A DNA stretch of 64,000 bases from Lachnospira sp. (GCA_015057605.1 SVDX01000006.1:1-64000); one strand, 5' to 3'; shown: positions 46,284 to 55,025, counted from the stretch's first letter. Notes: generated by a model not told the origin, from the letters alone. A program made the numbers and translations.

Positions 46284-47210
46284 CTACATTACTTCTATTT
46301 CTTCCCTAAAATAATACCACTCTGGCATAAGGACAACATTTTCACATAACGAAGGCTTACCAACTACCAGATACAACTTATTTTTTCTTCCTGCAAAAGG
46401 TAAAACATTTGTATCAATCATAGTATCGGCTATGTGTATATTCTTATCTTCACTAATTGGATTTTTTTCATCCATTTGCTTAACAATATCATAAAATTCC
46501 ATCGGATTATTTATGTACTTTGGTAAATCTGTGTATGCAAGCTTTCTAACGGTATTAGTAAGCACATCACTTCCAGGAAATGCTCCTATATAAACAGTAC
46601 CTATTTGCCAGATCTTTTCCTGTTCTTCTATAATGCGTTTTGCATCAGCTTCACATTCTGAATATACTTTTGTATATTTAAGCGAATCAAATTTAATGCT
46701 ATCTAAATGTTTTTCATATAAATCCTTGTTATGAAATGCAAAATTTTCGCCTAAAATCTTTGCCAATTCTTCACTACTTACTTCCTTCTTTTCATAGTCA
46801 AATTTGGTGCGTAGCATCTTTTCGCTTTTAAATATCTTATAGATTTTTATAATACTTATAATTATCATAAATCCAAATAAGATAAAGGTCACTGCCCACC
46901 ATTGCCATGCAGAAAGAATTATTGCTTCTCTTGGATTATCCTCAAAATAATACATTACTATTTCGTTTTCAAAATCATTTTTCATGAATTTATCCACTGT
47001 TACATAGATTACTTCACCAGTTTTTGTTGTAATCTGTGCTCCATATATTTCATCATATACAGCCACTGTTTTTACGCCATTAAACTTGTAATCCATTTCT
47101 GTTGCAAATGTCATTAAGGTTACAATTAAAGACGCAAGTCCTATTGCGAACACAACAATCCATATAGTTGCTTCATAAAAGCCTTCTTTTAATTTATCGC
47201 TTTTTAGCAT
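46284..47210 (-). CDS. Membrane protein of unknown function
   Basis: A 308-residue protein with two membrane helices (about 14-34 and 105-126) that enclose an extracytoplasmic beta-rich domain (KTVAVYDEIYGAQITTKTGEVIYVTVDKF). A cytoplasmic domain of about 180 residues follows (FHNKDLYEKHLDSIKFDSLKYTKVYSECEADAKRIIEEQEKIWQ). I do not recognise the family. Its start overlaps the end of the GH43 gene by 7 bp, so they are co-translated. That link, and nothing in the sequence itself, is the only hint to its role. Confidence 0.65.
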   Translation of the reverse strand: MLKSDKLKEGFYEATIWIVVFAIGLASLIVTLMTFATEMDYKFNGVKTVAVYDEIYGAQITTKTGEVIYVTVDKFMKNDFENEIVMYYFEDNPREAIILSAWQWWAVTFILFGFMIIISIIKIYKIFKSEKMLRTKFDYEKKEVSSEELAKILGENFAFHNKDLYEKHLDSIKFDSLKYTKVYSECEADAKRIIEEQEKIWQIGTVYIGAFPGSDVLTNTVRKLAYTDLPKYINNPMEFYDIVKQMDEKNPISEDKNIHIADTMIDTNVLPFAGRKNKLYLVVGKPSLCENVVLMPEWYYFREEIEVM

Positions 47211-48760
47211 AAAGCATCTCTCCTATTTTCATATTTAAACCAATCAAAATCGGCTGGAATTCTGCTGCCACAACCACCATTATTTGCATATATGCCCACT
47301 AAGGTTCCTGTATGTCTCTTTGGATCATCAGGTACTCCTTCATCACAAAGATAAATACAATTTTCCAGTGTAGCTACCTTTGTCCAGTTTTCATTATCAT
47401 AGCTATAATAACAGGTTCTTGTAAGACCGCTAACTACAACCTTTAGATATATCGCCTGCTCCTTAATATTATCAACTTCAGCCACAAGCTCTTCACCATG
47501 ATTACGGTTAATTACAACTTGTAGTTTACGTTCTTGTTCATAGCACAAAGAAAAACGTGCATATGTAGCAGTACTGTAATAGCAGGTAATACCTGCCTGC
47601 TCGCCATTCTTTGTTGGATAAAACTCAAGCTTAGTAGAGGCTTCGTAATTAAATTCTTCCTCTCTTCTTACCAATGTATTTTTAGCTCTAATTTCATTTA
47701 AGGTACCATCAAGTGTCCATATTCTAAAATGTCCCGGTCTTTCTGTAAGCGAACACGAACCAAGCGCAGGATTTCTTACAAATTCCCATTCAAGATTTAA
47801 TTTGTCACTATCAAAATCATCAAAATAATTCTTCTTATATGTTACTGTTTCAAAGTCTGGTACAAGCTGTTCTTTACTTGGTCCCTTGCCTTCATTTACC
47901 ACAAACCAACCGTCATCTGTAAATCTTACAGGATCAAGTGCCGACTCTCTTCCTATGGTTGTATAATTACCACCATTACGTCGGCCACAAAGATAGTACA
48001 TCCACCAGTCGCCATTCTGTGTTTGAACTAATTTACCATGCCCCGCTCTTTGTATCTCTTCATCAGGATTTAACTGTCTCATAACAGGGTTATATGGCGA
48101 TGGCTCATATTCACCAAAAAGCGAAGTTGAACGTGCTACATTTATACCATGACCTATGCCTGTACCACCCTCAGCTAATATGGCATAATAATAACCATCT
48201 TTCTTCAAAATGTGCGGTCCTTCAGGGCAACGCTCACCAGTACCTGGCCAAAGTGTTATAGGCTCACCCATAACATATTTACCATCATCACTTAACGGTA
48301 CTGCACGTGCTCCCGGTGCAATTATCATATAATGCTTGCCATCATCATCTACAAAATGTGATGGGTCAATATTATCAACTTCCAAAAATACAGGTTTAGA
48401 GTATGGTCCCTCTGGTCTTTCAGAGCACACCATTAACTGTCTTCTAAGTACATTGTTATCACGCTTACCATCTCCATTTAAACGTAAGGTAGCATAAATA
48501 TAAAACATACCGTTACAATAAGAAATATCCGGTGCCCATATGCCATGAGAATCCTTAATATCCGATATATCAAGATACTCATTATTGGTTATCGCATGTC
48601 CTATAACCTCCCAATGTACCATATCCTTTGAATGCGATATAGGTATCGCAGGGAAATATTGAAATGAGGAATTAACCATATAATAATCCTCACCCACCCT
48701 TATAACTGACGGATCTGGAAAGAAACCTCTCTGAACTGGATTTGAATACACTTTTTTCAT
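47204..48760 (-). CDS. GH43 beta-xylosidase/arabinofuranosidase
   Basis: A 518-residue GH43 enzyme with a five-bladed propeller (about 1-320) and a C-terminal beta-sandwich (about 325-515). The catalytic base is Asp16 in GFFPDPSVI; the pKa-modulating Asp is in HGIWAPDISY, and the acid Glu in CPEGPHIL. The segment DYYMVNSSFQYFPAIPI is characteristic of the subfamilies that attack xylans or arabinoxylo-oligosaccharides. There is no signal peptide, so it acts in the cytoplasm. The exact specificity cannot be told. It lies divergent to the PAP2 gene. Confidence 0.9.
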   Translation of the reverse strand: MKKVYSNPVQRGFFPDPSVIRVGEDYYMVNSSFQYFPAIPISHSKDMVHWEVIGHAITNNEYLDISDIKDSHGIWAPDISYCNGMFYIYATLRLNGDGKRDNNVLRRQLMVCSERPEGPYSKPVFLEVDNIDPSHFVDDDGKHYMIIAPGARAVPLSDDGKYVMGEPITLWPGTGERCPEGPHILKKDGYYYAILAEGGTGIGHGINVARSTSLFGEYEPSPYNPVMRQLNPDEEIQRAGHGKLVQTQNGDWWMYYLCGRRNGGNYTTIGRESALDPVRFTDDGWFVVNEGKGPSKEQLVPDFETVTYKKNYFDDFDSDKLNLEWEFVRNPALGSCSLTERPGHFRIWTLDGTLNEIRAKNTLVRREEEFNYEASTKLEFYPTKNGEQAGITCYYSTATYARFSLCYEQERKLQVVINRNHGEELVAEVDNIKEQAIYLKVVVSGLTRTCYYSYDNENWTKVATLENCIYLCDEGVPDDPKRHTGTLVGIYANNGGCGSRIPADFDWFKYENRRDALC

Positions 48761-48771
48761 ATTTTACCTCC

Positions 48772-48800
48772 TTGCATACACACTCAAAAGATGATATAAT
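48772..48800 (+). promoter_or_regulatory. Promoter of the PAP2 gene
   Basis: TTGCAT (48772-48777) and TATAAT (48795-48800) are 17 bp apart, 30 bp before the start codon. Confidence 0.7.
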
Positions 48801-48830
48801 GCTTTCTAAATTACAAAAAGGACGTTTTAC

Positions 48831-49466
48831 ATGAAAGAATTTATTAAAACACATAAGCACGCAGCATTTTTCTTATATCTACTCATATATCTTCCTTGGT
48901 TTATGTTATTAGAAAAGCACGTTGTTACTGATTATAATATAATACATATTCCATTTGATGACAAGATACCATTTATTGAATACTTTATAGTACCGTATCT
49001 TTTATGGTTCCCATATGTTGGATTTGCCTATGTTTATTTCTTCTTTAAGGATAAACAAACATTCATTAAAATGGCAACCTTCCTTACAATCGGAATGACA
49101 TTTTTCCTGATACTTTGTAGCATTTATCCAAATGGTCTTCCAGCAAATTACAGACCAGACTTTGATACACTCGGACGCGATAATATATTTATTGATTTAG
49201 TTAAGACTTTATATTCTTCCGACACTTCAACAAATGTATTACCAAGCATCCACGTATTTAACTCACTTGGAGTTCATATCGCATTTATGAAACACAAGGA
49301 TTTTAAGTATCCAAAGCTTATAAAGGGCGCATCCCTTGTCCTTTGTACACTTATCTGCTTTGCAACCGTTTGCTTAAAGCAACATTCAATCCTTGATGTA
49401 ATTGCAGCATTTGCACTTGCTGCGGTATTGTATCCGTTGATATTTATGAGAAAGAAAAAGATATAA
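48831..49466 (+). CDS. PAP2 family membrane phosphatase
   Basis: A 211-residue protein with about six membrane helices. PAP2 motifs are present: a degenerate first motif near NYRPDFDT, PSIHVFNS (motif 2, PSxH) and LKQHSILDVIAA (motif 3, with the catalytic His before the xxD). The family dephosphorylates lipid phosphates such as undecaprenyl pyrophosphate or phosphatidic acid; the first motif departs from KxxxxxxRP, so the exact substrate is open. Monocistronic with its own promoter and terminator. Confidence 0.82.
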   Translation: MKEFIKTHKHAAFFLYLLIYLPWFMLLEKHVVTDYNIIHIPFDDKIPFIEYFIVPYLLWFPYVGFAYVYFFFKDKQTFIKMATFLTIGMTFFLILCSIYPNGLPANYRPDFDTLGRDNIFIDLVKTLYSSDTSTNVLPSIHVFNSLGVHIAFMKHKDFKYPKLIKGASLVLCTLICFATVCLKQHSILDVIAAFALAAVLYPLIFMRKKKI

Positions 49467-49470
49467 AGTA

Positions 49471-49506
49471 AAAACATCTGCAAAATTTTAATTTGCAGAT
49501 GTTTTT
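49471..49506 (+). terminator. Bidirectional terminator after the PAP2 gene
   Basis: AAAACATCTGCAAA (49471-49484) pairs with TTTGCAGATGTTTT (49492-49505) around ATTTTAA, with further T residues. It also serves the convergent LRR gene. Confidence 0.85.
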
Positions 49507-49529
49507 TATAATGCAGTCTCTAACTACCA

Positions 49530-50417
49530 TCAATATCCTTTATTCTGCGTTTTTAATTTTTCCAACATATCCGAACTACCAGATAATGTTATATTTTGTT
49601 TTTCAAAATCAATATCCGCAAAACATTTTTCATATTTATCAGGGTTTGCGTTTATTTCTATGGTTCCGCTAAGAGATATACAACCCATAAAAGTGTGATT
49701 CATATTTTTTACATTTTTAGGAATCACCGGTGCCTCTTGCAAATTCTCACAACCAACAAACGTTGAGCGCATACTAGTTACTCCCTCAGGTATAACAGGT
49801 GCTTTCTTTAAACTTATACAATTATTAAATACCGCAGATAAATCAGTAACTTTTGATGGTATAACGGGTGCATTTTCCAAACTTACGCAATCTACAAACA
49901 TAGCTTCCATAATTTCTAAGTTTTTAGGTAACTTTGGTGCTTCCTTTAAGCTTGTACAACCATAAAATGCATTATACATATTAACAACATATTTTGGTAT
50001 CTTGGGAGACTTAATCATTTTAGCTGCTCCCCAAAAACTAACATTAACAACAGGTTCTCCTGCTATCTTCGTCGCAATTTCTTCATACGATTCCTTGTGT
50101 TTAGTTACTCTATGATGCCAACCTTTTAACTCCTCATCCTCTTCTAATCCTATATCGCTATATGGATCATCATGATACACACCATCATAATATATATACA
50201 AATAATCTTCTGTAACATATATATCGCCTTGTTCAGGCTTTCTAGGCAATCTCTCACCTTCTGTAAGTTCCTTGCCACTGTATTTTATTATGTACTTACA
50301 TCCCACTTGCACTTTTGTCACATTGTCTTTATTGCTTATAATATAAAAAATCACAAGACATATTGTTACAAATGCTATCGTACTTATTATAACTATAATT
50401 TTTTTCTTCTTTGTCAT
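49530..50417 (-). CDS. Membrane-anchored LRR protein, paralogue 1
   Basis: A 295-residue protein with an N-terminal membrane helix (about 5-27, IIVIISTIAFVTICLVIFYII) and an outside region. The strand motif CKYIIKYSGKELTEGE with GDIYVTEDYLYIYYDGV begins it. Five BspA-type leucine-rich repeats with CTSLKEAPKLPKN / CVSLENAPVIP pattern follow, then the tail GTIEINANPDKYEKCF...QNITLSGSSDMLEKL. The same module occurs twice in the sigma-LRR fusion at 18332. It starts 15 bp after paralogue 2 and shares its LytTR-type promoter. A surface binding protein or ligand sensor is inferred. Confidence 0.82.
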   Translation of the reverse strand: MTKKKKIIVIISTIAFVTICLVIFYIISNKDNVTKVQVGCKYIIKYSGKELTEGERLPRKPEQGDIYVTEDYLYIYYDGVYHDDPYSDIGLEEDEELKGWHHRVTKHKESYEEIATKIAGEPVVNVSFWGAAKMIKSPKIPKYVVNMYNAFYGCTSLKEAPKLPKNLEIMEAMFVDCVSLENAPVIPSKVTDLSAVFNNCISLKKAPVIPEGVTSMRSTFVGCENLQEAPVIPKNVKNMNHTFMGCISLSGTIEINANPDKYEKCFADIDFEKQNITLSGSSDMLEKLKTQNKGY

Positions 50418-50432
50418 AATAAATCTCTCCTA

Positions 50433-51335
50433 TTAAAACACTACTGCTAATTTTAATTCTTCCAAAATTTCTGAAGTTCCAGATAATGTTATATTTTGCT
50501 TCTCGAAATCCACATCTTGAAAACAACCTTTGTAATTATCAGGATTTGCATTTATCTCTATATTTCCACTAAGAGATGTACATTCTCCAAAAGTACGTTG
50601 CATATTTGTTACGCTTTGAGGTATAACTGGTGCCTTTTGCAAGTTCGTACACCTCAAGAAAGTATTTCTCATATTTGTCACTCCATTAGGTATAACCGGT
50701 GCTTCCTTTAAGCTTGTACATCCATTAAATGTTCTATATAAACTTGTAACATTGGCTGGTATCTTAGGAGCTTTCTCTAAACTTTTACAGTCAACAAACA
50801 TACCCACCATATTTTCTAAACCTTCTGGTAATTCTGGTGCTTCTTTTAAGCTTGTACATCCATAAAATGCCTCATACATATTAATAACATACTTCGGTAT
50901 CTTAGGAGACTTTGTCATACGACTACAAAAATAAAAACTTACATGTACAACTGCTTCTCCTGCTATCCTAGGTACAATCTCCTCATATTCGTACAATCTA
51001 TTAGATATTGTTTTTAAATGCCAACCTTTTAATTCAACTCCCTTTGTTCCTGTATATATTCTATCATTATCATTATCAGAATTAGAAACAACTCCATCAT
51101 AGTATACATACTCATAATCATATGTACTGTAAATATCTCCTTCTTGAGGCTTTTTAGGTAATTTTTCACCCTCTAAAAGTATCTTTCCACTTGAAGCTAC
51201 TATATACTTACATCTATCCTGTACTTTAGTTACATTTTGAGGTGTTCTTTTCATCACAATATACATAGCCATAATCCCTACAAGTAATATGCTTCCGATT
51301 ATGATAATTGTTTTTATCAATCCTTTTTTGTTCAT
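50433..51335 (-). CDS. Membrane-anchored LRR protein, paralogue 2
   Basis: A 300-residue protein with the same layout as its neighbour: membrane helix (about 9-28), CKYIVASSGKILLEGEKLP, GDIYSTYDYEYVYYDGV, BspA-type repeats (TFNGCTSLKEAPVIPNGVTN and similar), and the tail GNIEINANPDNYKGCF...QNITLSGTSEILEEL. It is the promoter-proximal gene; AGGAGG lies at the right distance from the ATG at 51335. High similarity to paralogue 1 indicates a recent tandem duplication. Confidence 0.82.
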   Translation of the reverse strand: MNKKGLIKTIIIIGSILLVGIMAMYIVMKRTPQNVTKVQDRCKYIVASSGKILLEGEKLPKKPQEGDIYSTYDYEYVYYDGVVSNSDNDNDRIYTGTKGVELKGWHLKTISNRLYEYEEIVPRIAGEAVVHVSFYFCSRMTKSPKIPKYVINMYEAFYGCTSLKEAPELPEGLENMVGMFVDCKSLEKAPKIPANVTSLYRTFNGCTSLKEAPVIPNGVTNMRNTFLRCTNLQKAPVIPQSVTNMQRTFGECTSLSGNIEINANPDNYKGCFQDVDFEKQNITLSGTSEILEELKLAVVF

Positions 51336-51383
51336 ATTGAATCCTCCTCATTTAGATATATTAAAGTTATTTCCTTTACTTTC

Positions 51384-51450
51384 TTTATACCATTTCCCTT
51401 AAAAATTTCAATACTTTTTGCATGAGTGGTCAATATACGACATGAACGGT
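51384..51450 (-). promoter_or_regulatory. Promoter with LytTR-type repeats (LRR operon)
   Basis: On the minus strand ACCGTTCATG (51450-51441) and ACCACTCATG (51430-51421) lie 20 bp apart. The -35 TTGAAA (51411-51406) follows at 9 bp and -10 TATAAA (51389-51384) after 16 bp. Layout and most bases match the promoter at 14620-14686. The second half-site departs from the LytTR pattern at GTT (ACT). Confidence 0.72.
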
Positions 51451-51559
51451 CAAATTTTTTCATAAATTTTGCTTTCGTTTTTGTCTTTCTATGGACGCTA
51501 AAACAAGTATGAAAAAAACACTTTCCCACCATTATATCAACAACACAGCAATATTAATA

Positions 51560-51703
51560 CCACCCGCTACCGAAGGTAGCTTTATAAAAGAAAAAAACAA
51601 GTCATACGAAGAGACGGCTCCAAAGGCTCTTCTTTATGACTTGTATTTTTCTACATTTTCACTTCTAATTATTTGTTTTATAAGAAGTACGCAGTACGGG
51701 TGG
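51560..51703. other. Structured intergenic element A, with terminator inside
   Basis: An outer stem CCACCCG/CGGGTGG (51560-51566, 51697-51703) encloses a GCTACC-GAA-GGTAGC hairpin, a TTTATAAAA/TTTTATAA stem (51581-51589, 51676-51683), a GTAC-GCA-GTAC hairpin and a long central hairpin. The central hairpin is ACAAGTCATA plus GAAGAG (51597-51613) with CTCTTC plus TATGACTTGT (51627-51644). On the minus strand the central hairpin is followed by TTTTTTT, so it is a strong terminator for apt. The nested outer pairing goes beyond what a terminator needs. The stretch 51451-51559 between the LRR promoter and this element holds no other recognised feature. Confidence 0.65.
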
Positions 51704-51740
51704 CATTAACTTAATCACACAGCCTTGACTTACGCACCAC

Positions 51741-51884
51741 GCCAAGCAAAAGAAAATCGTAAACAAGAGCCTTTGTCCTCGTCAGTACTTAGTTGGCAGA
51801 CGATGTTAATCGTATGGCAACTTATGTACTGTTACGTAGGACAATGGAGTGCAAACGTCTCTTATTTACGACTTTGTTTTGCGT
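51741..51884. other. Structured intergenic element B, long nested hairpin
   Basis: Concentric stems fold the segment into one long interrupted hairpin: CGTAAA/TTTACG (51758-51763, 51865-51870), AGAG/CTCT, TTGTCCT/AGGACAA (51773-51779, 51838-51844), CAGTAC/GTACTG (51783-51788, 51826-51831), AGTTG/CAACT (51791-51795, 51818-51822) and ACGAT-GTTA-ATCGT (51800-51813). It begins about 13 bp after the apt stop on the minus strand. It is either a MITE-like element or the 3' structured RNA of the apt transcript; no known RNA family comes to mind. Confidence 0.6.
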
Positions 51885-51897
51885 CAGTTTTTCATAA

Positions 51898-52422
51898 TTA
51901 TTTTCCTGGATATGCCACTACTGAAGCCACATCATATCCCTTCAATTTTTCTCGGCCTTTAAGACCCTCAAGTTCTATAAGGAATATAACTTTTACCACT
52001 TCTCCACCAAGCTTTTCTACAAGCTTGATTATAGCTTCTATTGTTCCACCCGTAGCTATTAAATCATCAACAATAACTACCTTCTGACCTGGTATAATTG
52101 CATCCTTATGCATTTCAATAACTGCTGTTCCATATTCAAGTTCATATTCCATACTAATTGTTTCCATAGGAAGCTTACCCTTTTTACGAACTGGAACAAA
52201 TGGTTTTCCTAAGTTATATGCAATAGGTGTACCAAATATAAATCCTCTTGATTCAGGACCTACAACAACATCAAAATCAACATCTTCAACAAGGCCCTGT
52301 AAGCTATCTATTGCAAGCTTAAAGCCATCCTTATCCTGCAATACACTTGTTACATCCCTAAACATTATTCCCTCTTCTGGAAAATCAGGAATAGTTCTTA
52401 TATATTCTTCCATTTTTTTCAT
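51898..52422 (-). CDS. apt: Adenine phosphoribosyltransferase
   Basis: A 174-residue enzyme that salvages adenine to AMP with PRPP. The sequence shows IRTIPDFPEEGIMFRDVTSVL (N-terminal family signature), VVGPESRGFIFGTPIAYNL, FVPVRKKGKLP, and the PRPP motif VVIVDDLIATGGTIEAI. The length is normal. It is the last gene of the scfA-scfB-secDF-recJ-isomerase-apt run; in many Firmicutes relA follows recJ-apt, but here the operon ends in structured elements. Confidence 0.96.
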   Translation of the reverse strand: MKKMEEYIRTIPDFPEEGIMFRDVTSVLQDKDGFKLAIDSLQGLVEDVDFDVVVGPESRGFIFGTPIAYNLGKPFVPVRKKGKLPMETISMEYELEYGTAVIEMHKDAIIPGQKVVIVDDLIATGGTIEAIIKLVEKLGGEVVKVIFLIELEGLKGREKLKGYDVASVVAYPGK

Positions 52423-52424
52423 AG

Positions 52425-53261
52425 CTATACCTCTGCATATAATTTTTCAAGATATTCTCTTGTTGCAATCGCATTATCAGGACTTGTGTTTTCTAATGAT
52501 ACATGTACATATGGCTTATGTTCTTTCATAAGGCTTAAAAGCAATGGATAGTTAAAGCCACCTTGTCCTGCTGGAATTGATACAAGTTCATCTCCTTCAA
52601 CTCTATAATCCTTTGCATGAATTACTGCAATATCATCTCTTAATAGGTCAAATGCCTGTCTTATAATGTCATCTTGCTTATCAATATTGCCAACGTGTAA
52701 TACATTTACTGGGTCAAAAATAATCTGAAGGTTAGGTGAATTAATTGCATCTAATACCTTTCTTGCTCTTTCAAGATTATAAACTACATGCTTCCAAACT
52801 GGTTCAATTGCAAATATAACGCCCATTTTCTCAGCATATTCTACTATAGGTCTTAAATTTTTAATAAATATTTCAAGCGCTTCTTCGCTATGATTAGCTG
52901 GTTCATACTTATACGCAGTGTTAACCGCACCTGTTTCTGTTCCTACAACACCAACACCTAAAACGCTTGCAAAGCGAATGTGTGCTTTATATTTTTCAAC
53001 TATTGTCTTTAACTGTTCTTCATCAGGATTGCAAAGATTAAGATAACAGCCTAAAACAGCTATATCTACCTTATTTTCTATGCATAATTCTTTAATATAC
53101 ATAGCAAGTCCCGGTGTCATTACTGCATTAGTTGCCTTAAATTCGTGTACTGCCTTACCAAGTGCAAGCTGTGTGCACGAAAAACCCTTGTTATGAATGT
53201 TTCTAAAAAGCTCGTTAAGAGGTGCTTTTTCCATATCATGTGCTCTAATACCAATTCTCAT
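52425..53261 (-). CDS. TIM-barrel sugar phosphate isomerase/epimerase family protein
   Basis: A protein of about 278 residues of the xylose-isomerase-like TIM barrel (AP endonuclease 2) superfamily. It has MRIGIRAHDMEKAPLNELF at the start, FAIEPVWKHVVYNLERA (metal-binding Glu), LQIIFDPVNVLHVGN (Asp), VIHAKDYRV (His, Lys) and HVSLENTSPDNAI (Glu) at the expected strand ends. The substrate cannot be assigned. The ATG at 53261 has GGAGG 8 bases upstream; a longer reading to 53276 includes that site. Only 2 bp separate it from apt. Confidence 0.85.
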   Translation of the reverse strand: MRIGIRAHDMEKAPLNELFRNIHNKGFSCTQLALGKAVHEFKATNAVMTPGLAMYIKELCIENKVDIAVLGCYLNLCNPDEEQLKTIVEKYKAHIRFASVLGVGVVGTETGAVNTAYKYEPANHSEEALEIFIKNLRPIVEYAEKMGVIFAIEPVWKHVVYNLERARKVLDAINSPNLQIIFDPVNVLHVGNIDKQDDIIRQAFDLLRDDIAVIHAKDYRVEGDELVSIPAGQGGFNYPLLLSLMKEHKPYVHVSLENTSPDNAIATREYLEKLYAEV

Positions 53262-53297
53262 AGTCCATTCCTCCATAAATCATATATTGAGATTATT

Positions 53298-55013
53298 TTA
53301 ACATAATTTTATCGACTGTACAACCATCTGTATACTCACTTTATCATTAAATGTATTCAAGTCCGGATAGTATAACACTGCATATTTTTTTCCTATTTCA
53401 AGTGTTTCGTTTACTACATCTGCTTCACAAAAATACACTGCATTTGCATAATAGCCATTCTCCGTTTCAAATGATAACTTTAATACATTTCTACTACTTC
53501 CTAAGACCTTTTTTTCTTTTAATTTAAGGTTTTTATCTGCAAATACTGGTTTAGGATTACCATTTCCAAATGGTTCTAAGCTCTTTAGCTGTTCAATCAG
53601 CTTTTGGGATGCGTACTCATATGGCATAGGCACGTCAATCCAAATCGTTTTTGTAAGCTCCTTTTCGCTAAGTGTGCAGTTAGTATTTAGCAAACGTCTG
53701 AACTTCTCAATATTTTCTTCTTTTAATGACATACCGGCTGCCATAGGATGTCCGCCAAATTTTTCTAATAGATGAGCACATTTATTGATTTCTTCATAAA
53801 TGTTATAGCCCTCTATTGAACGCGCTGAGCCCTTTGTCATTTCACGATTTGTAAGTACAATTGTAGGGCGGTAATACATTTCCTTTATTCGTCCTGCTAT
53901 AATGCCTGCGATGCTTTCATGGCAATCCGGTATATATATTACATATACCCTATCACCGTCTTTATGCTGCTTGTTTATACTTTCAATAGCTAAATCAACG
54001 CCTTGTTTTGTTAGCTGTTTACGTTCCTCATTTAGTTCTTTAAGTTTTAATGCCAGAGCAAATGCTTTCGCATCATCATTTTCATATAATAACTCTAAGG
54101 CATATTTTGCTGTATCAAGACGTCCGCTTGCATTTAAACAAGGACCTAAAATAAAGCCAATATGATATGCCTGTAACGTTTTGTTTTCTAATTCATTTGC
54201 TAAAATAAGATATTTAAAACCTGTATTATCTGTGTTGTTCAATAAAGCAAGACCTTTTTTAACGATAATTCTATTTTCATTCAAAAGAGGCATTACGTCT
54301 CCAATTGTAGCAACTGCTGCCCATTGATATAGAGTCGTAAACTCTTCCTTTGAAATTCCGTATTCTTCATACAAAATCTCAACAAGTTTGAAAGCTACCA
54401 CCGCTCCACAAATTTCCTTAAATGGATACTTACATTTTTCCTGTTTAGGATTAACTATCGCATCTGCATTTGAACTTAAATATTCCTTTTTACCATTTTC
54501 TTCCTTATACGGAATATCGTGATGATCAGTTACAATTACTGCCATACCAAGTTTTTTCGCATAATTAATCTGTTCTATTGCAGCTATTCCGTTATCGCAA
54601 GTAATAATCGTATCAACGCCATCCTCAAATGCCTTATCTACAAGTCTTGTATTGATACCATATCCGTCTTCTACTCTATGCGGTATCTCATAATCAACAT
54701 TTGCACCAACGCGTTTTAAGCCCGTTAGAAGTATGTATATAGAACAAATGCCATCAATATCATAATCACCGATTATACGCATTTTACACCCTTGCGTAAC
54801 CTTTGTTTTTATGATACTAATGGCTTTATCCATATCCTTTAACAGTCTTGGATTGTGAAGACTTGATATGCTTCCGTTAAGAAACATATCATAGTCCTCT
54901 TCCAAAACTATATCTCTATTTCTGATTATTCTTGCCATAACCGGATCTATACCAAATTTGTCTGCTAAAGCCTTAAAATCAGCTTTCTTTGAATATACCA
55001 TCCAGTTTTCCAT
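53298..55013 (-). CDS. recJ: Single-strand DNA exonuclease RecJ
   Basis: A 571-residue DHH-superfamily 5'-3' exonuclease. Catalytic motifs: RIIGDYDIDGICSIYIL (motif I), DTIITCDNGIAAI (II), VIVTDHHDIPY (III, DHH), DAIVNPKQEKCKYPFKEICGAVVAFKL (IV), then the DHHA1 part with KFGGHPMAAGMSL and an OB-fold domain. The ATG at 55013 is supported by GGAGG upstream. Follows secDF by 12 bp. Confidence 0.94.
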   Translation of the reverse strand: MENWMVYSKKADFKALADKFGIDPVMARIIRNRDIVLEEDYDMFLNGSISSLHNPRLLKDMDKAISIIKTKVTQGCKMRIIGDYDIDGICSIYILLTGLKRVGANVDYEIPHRVEDGYGINTRLVDKAFEDGVDTIITCDNGIAAIEQINYAKKLGMAVIVTDHHDIPYKEENGKKEYLSSNADAIVNPKQEKCKYPFKEICGAVVAFKLVEILYEEYGISKEEFTTLYQWAAVATIGDVMPLLNENRIIVKKGLALLNNTDNTGFKYLILANELENKTLQAYHIGFILGPCLNASGRLDTAKYALELLYENDDAKAFALALKLKELNEERKQLTKQGVDLAIESINKQHKDGDRVYVIYIPDCHESIAGIIAGRIKEMYYRPTIVLTNREMTKGSARSIEGYNIYEEINKCAHLLEKFGGHPMAAGMSLKEENIEKFRRLLNTNCTLSEKELTKTIWIDVPMPYEYASQKLIEQLKSLEPFGNGNPKPVFADKNLKLKEKKVLGSSRNVLKLSFETENGYYANAVYFCEADVVNETLEIGKKYAVLYYPDLNTFNDKVSIQMVVQSIKLC

Positions 55014-55025
55014 ATTGCCTCCAAA

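Noticed and set aside
51491..52087. Two plus-strand open frames of 72 and 120 codons
   Set aside because: They run through structured elements A and B and antisense into apt, with no ribosome site; composition is not protein-like.
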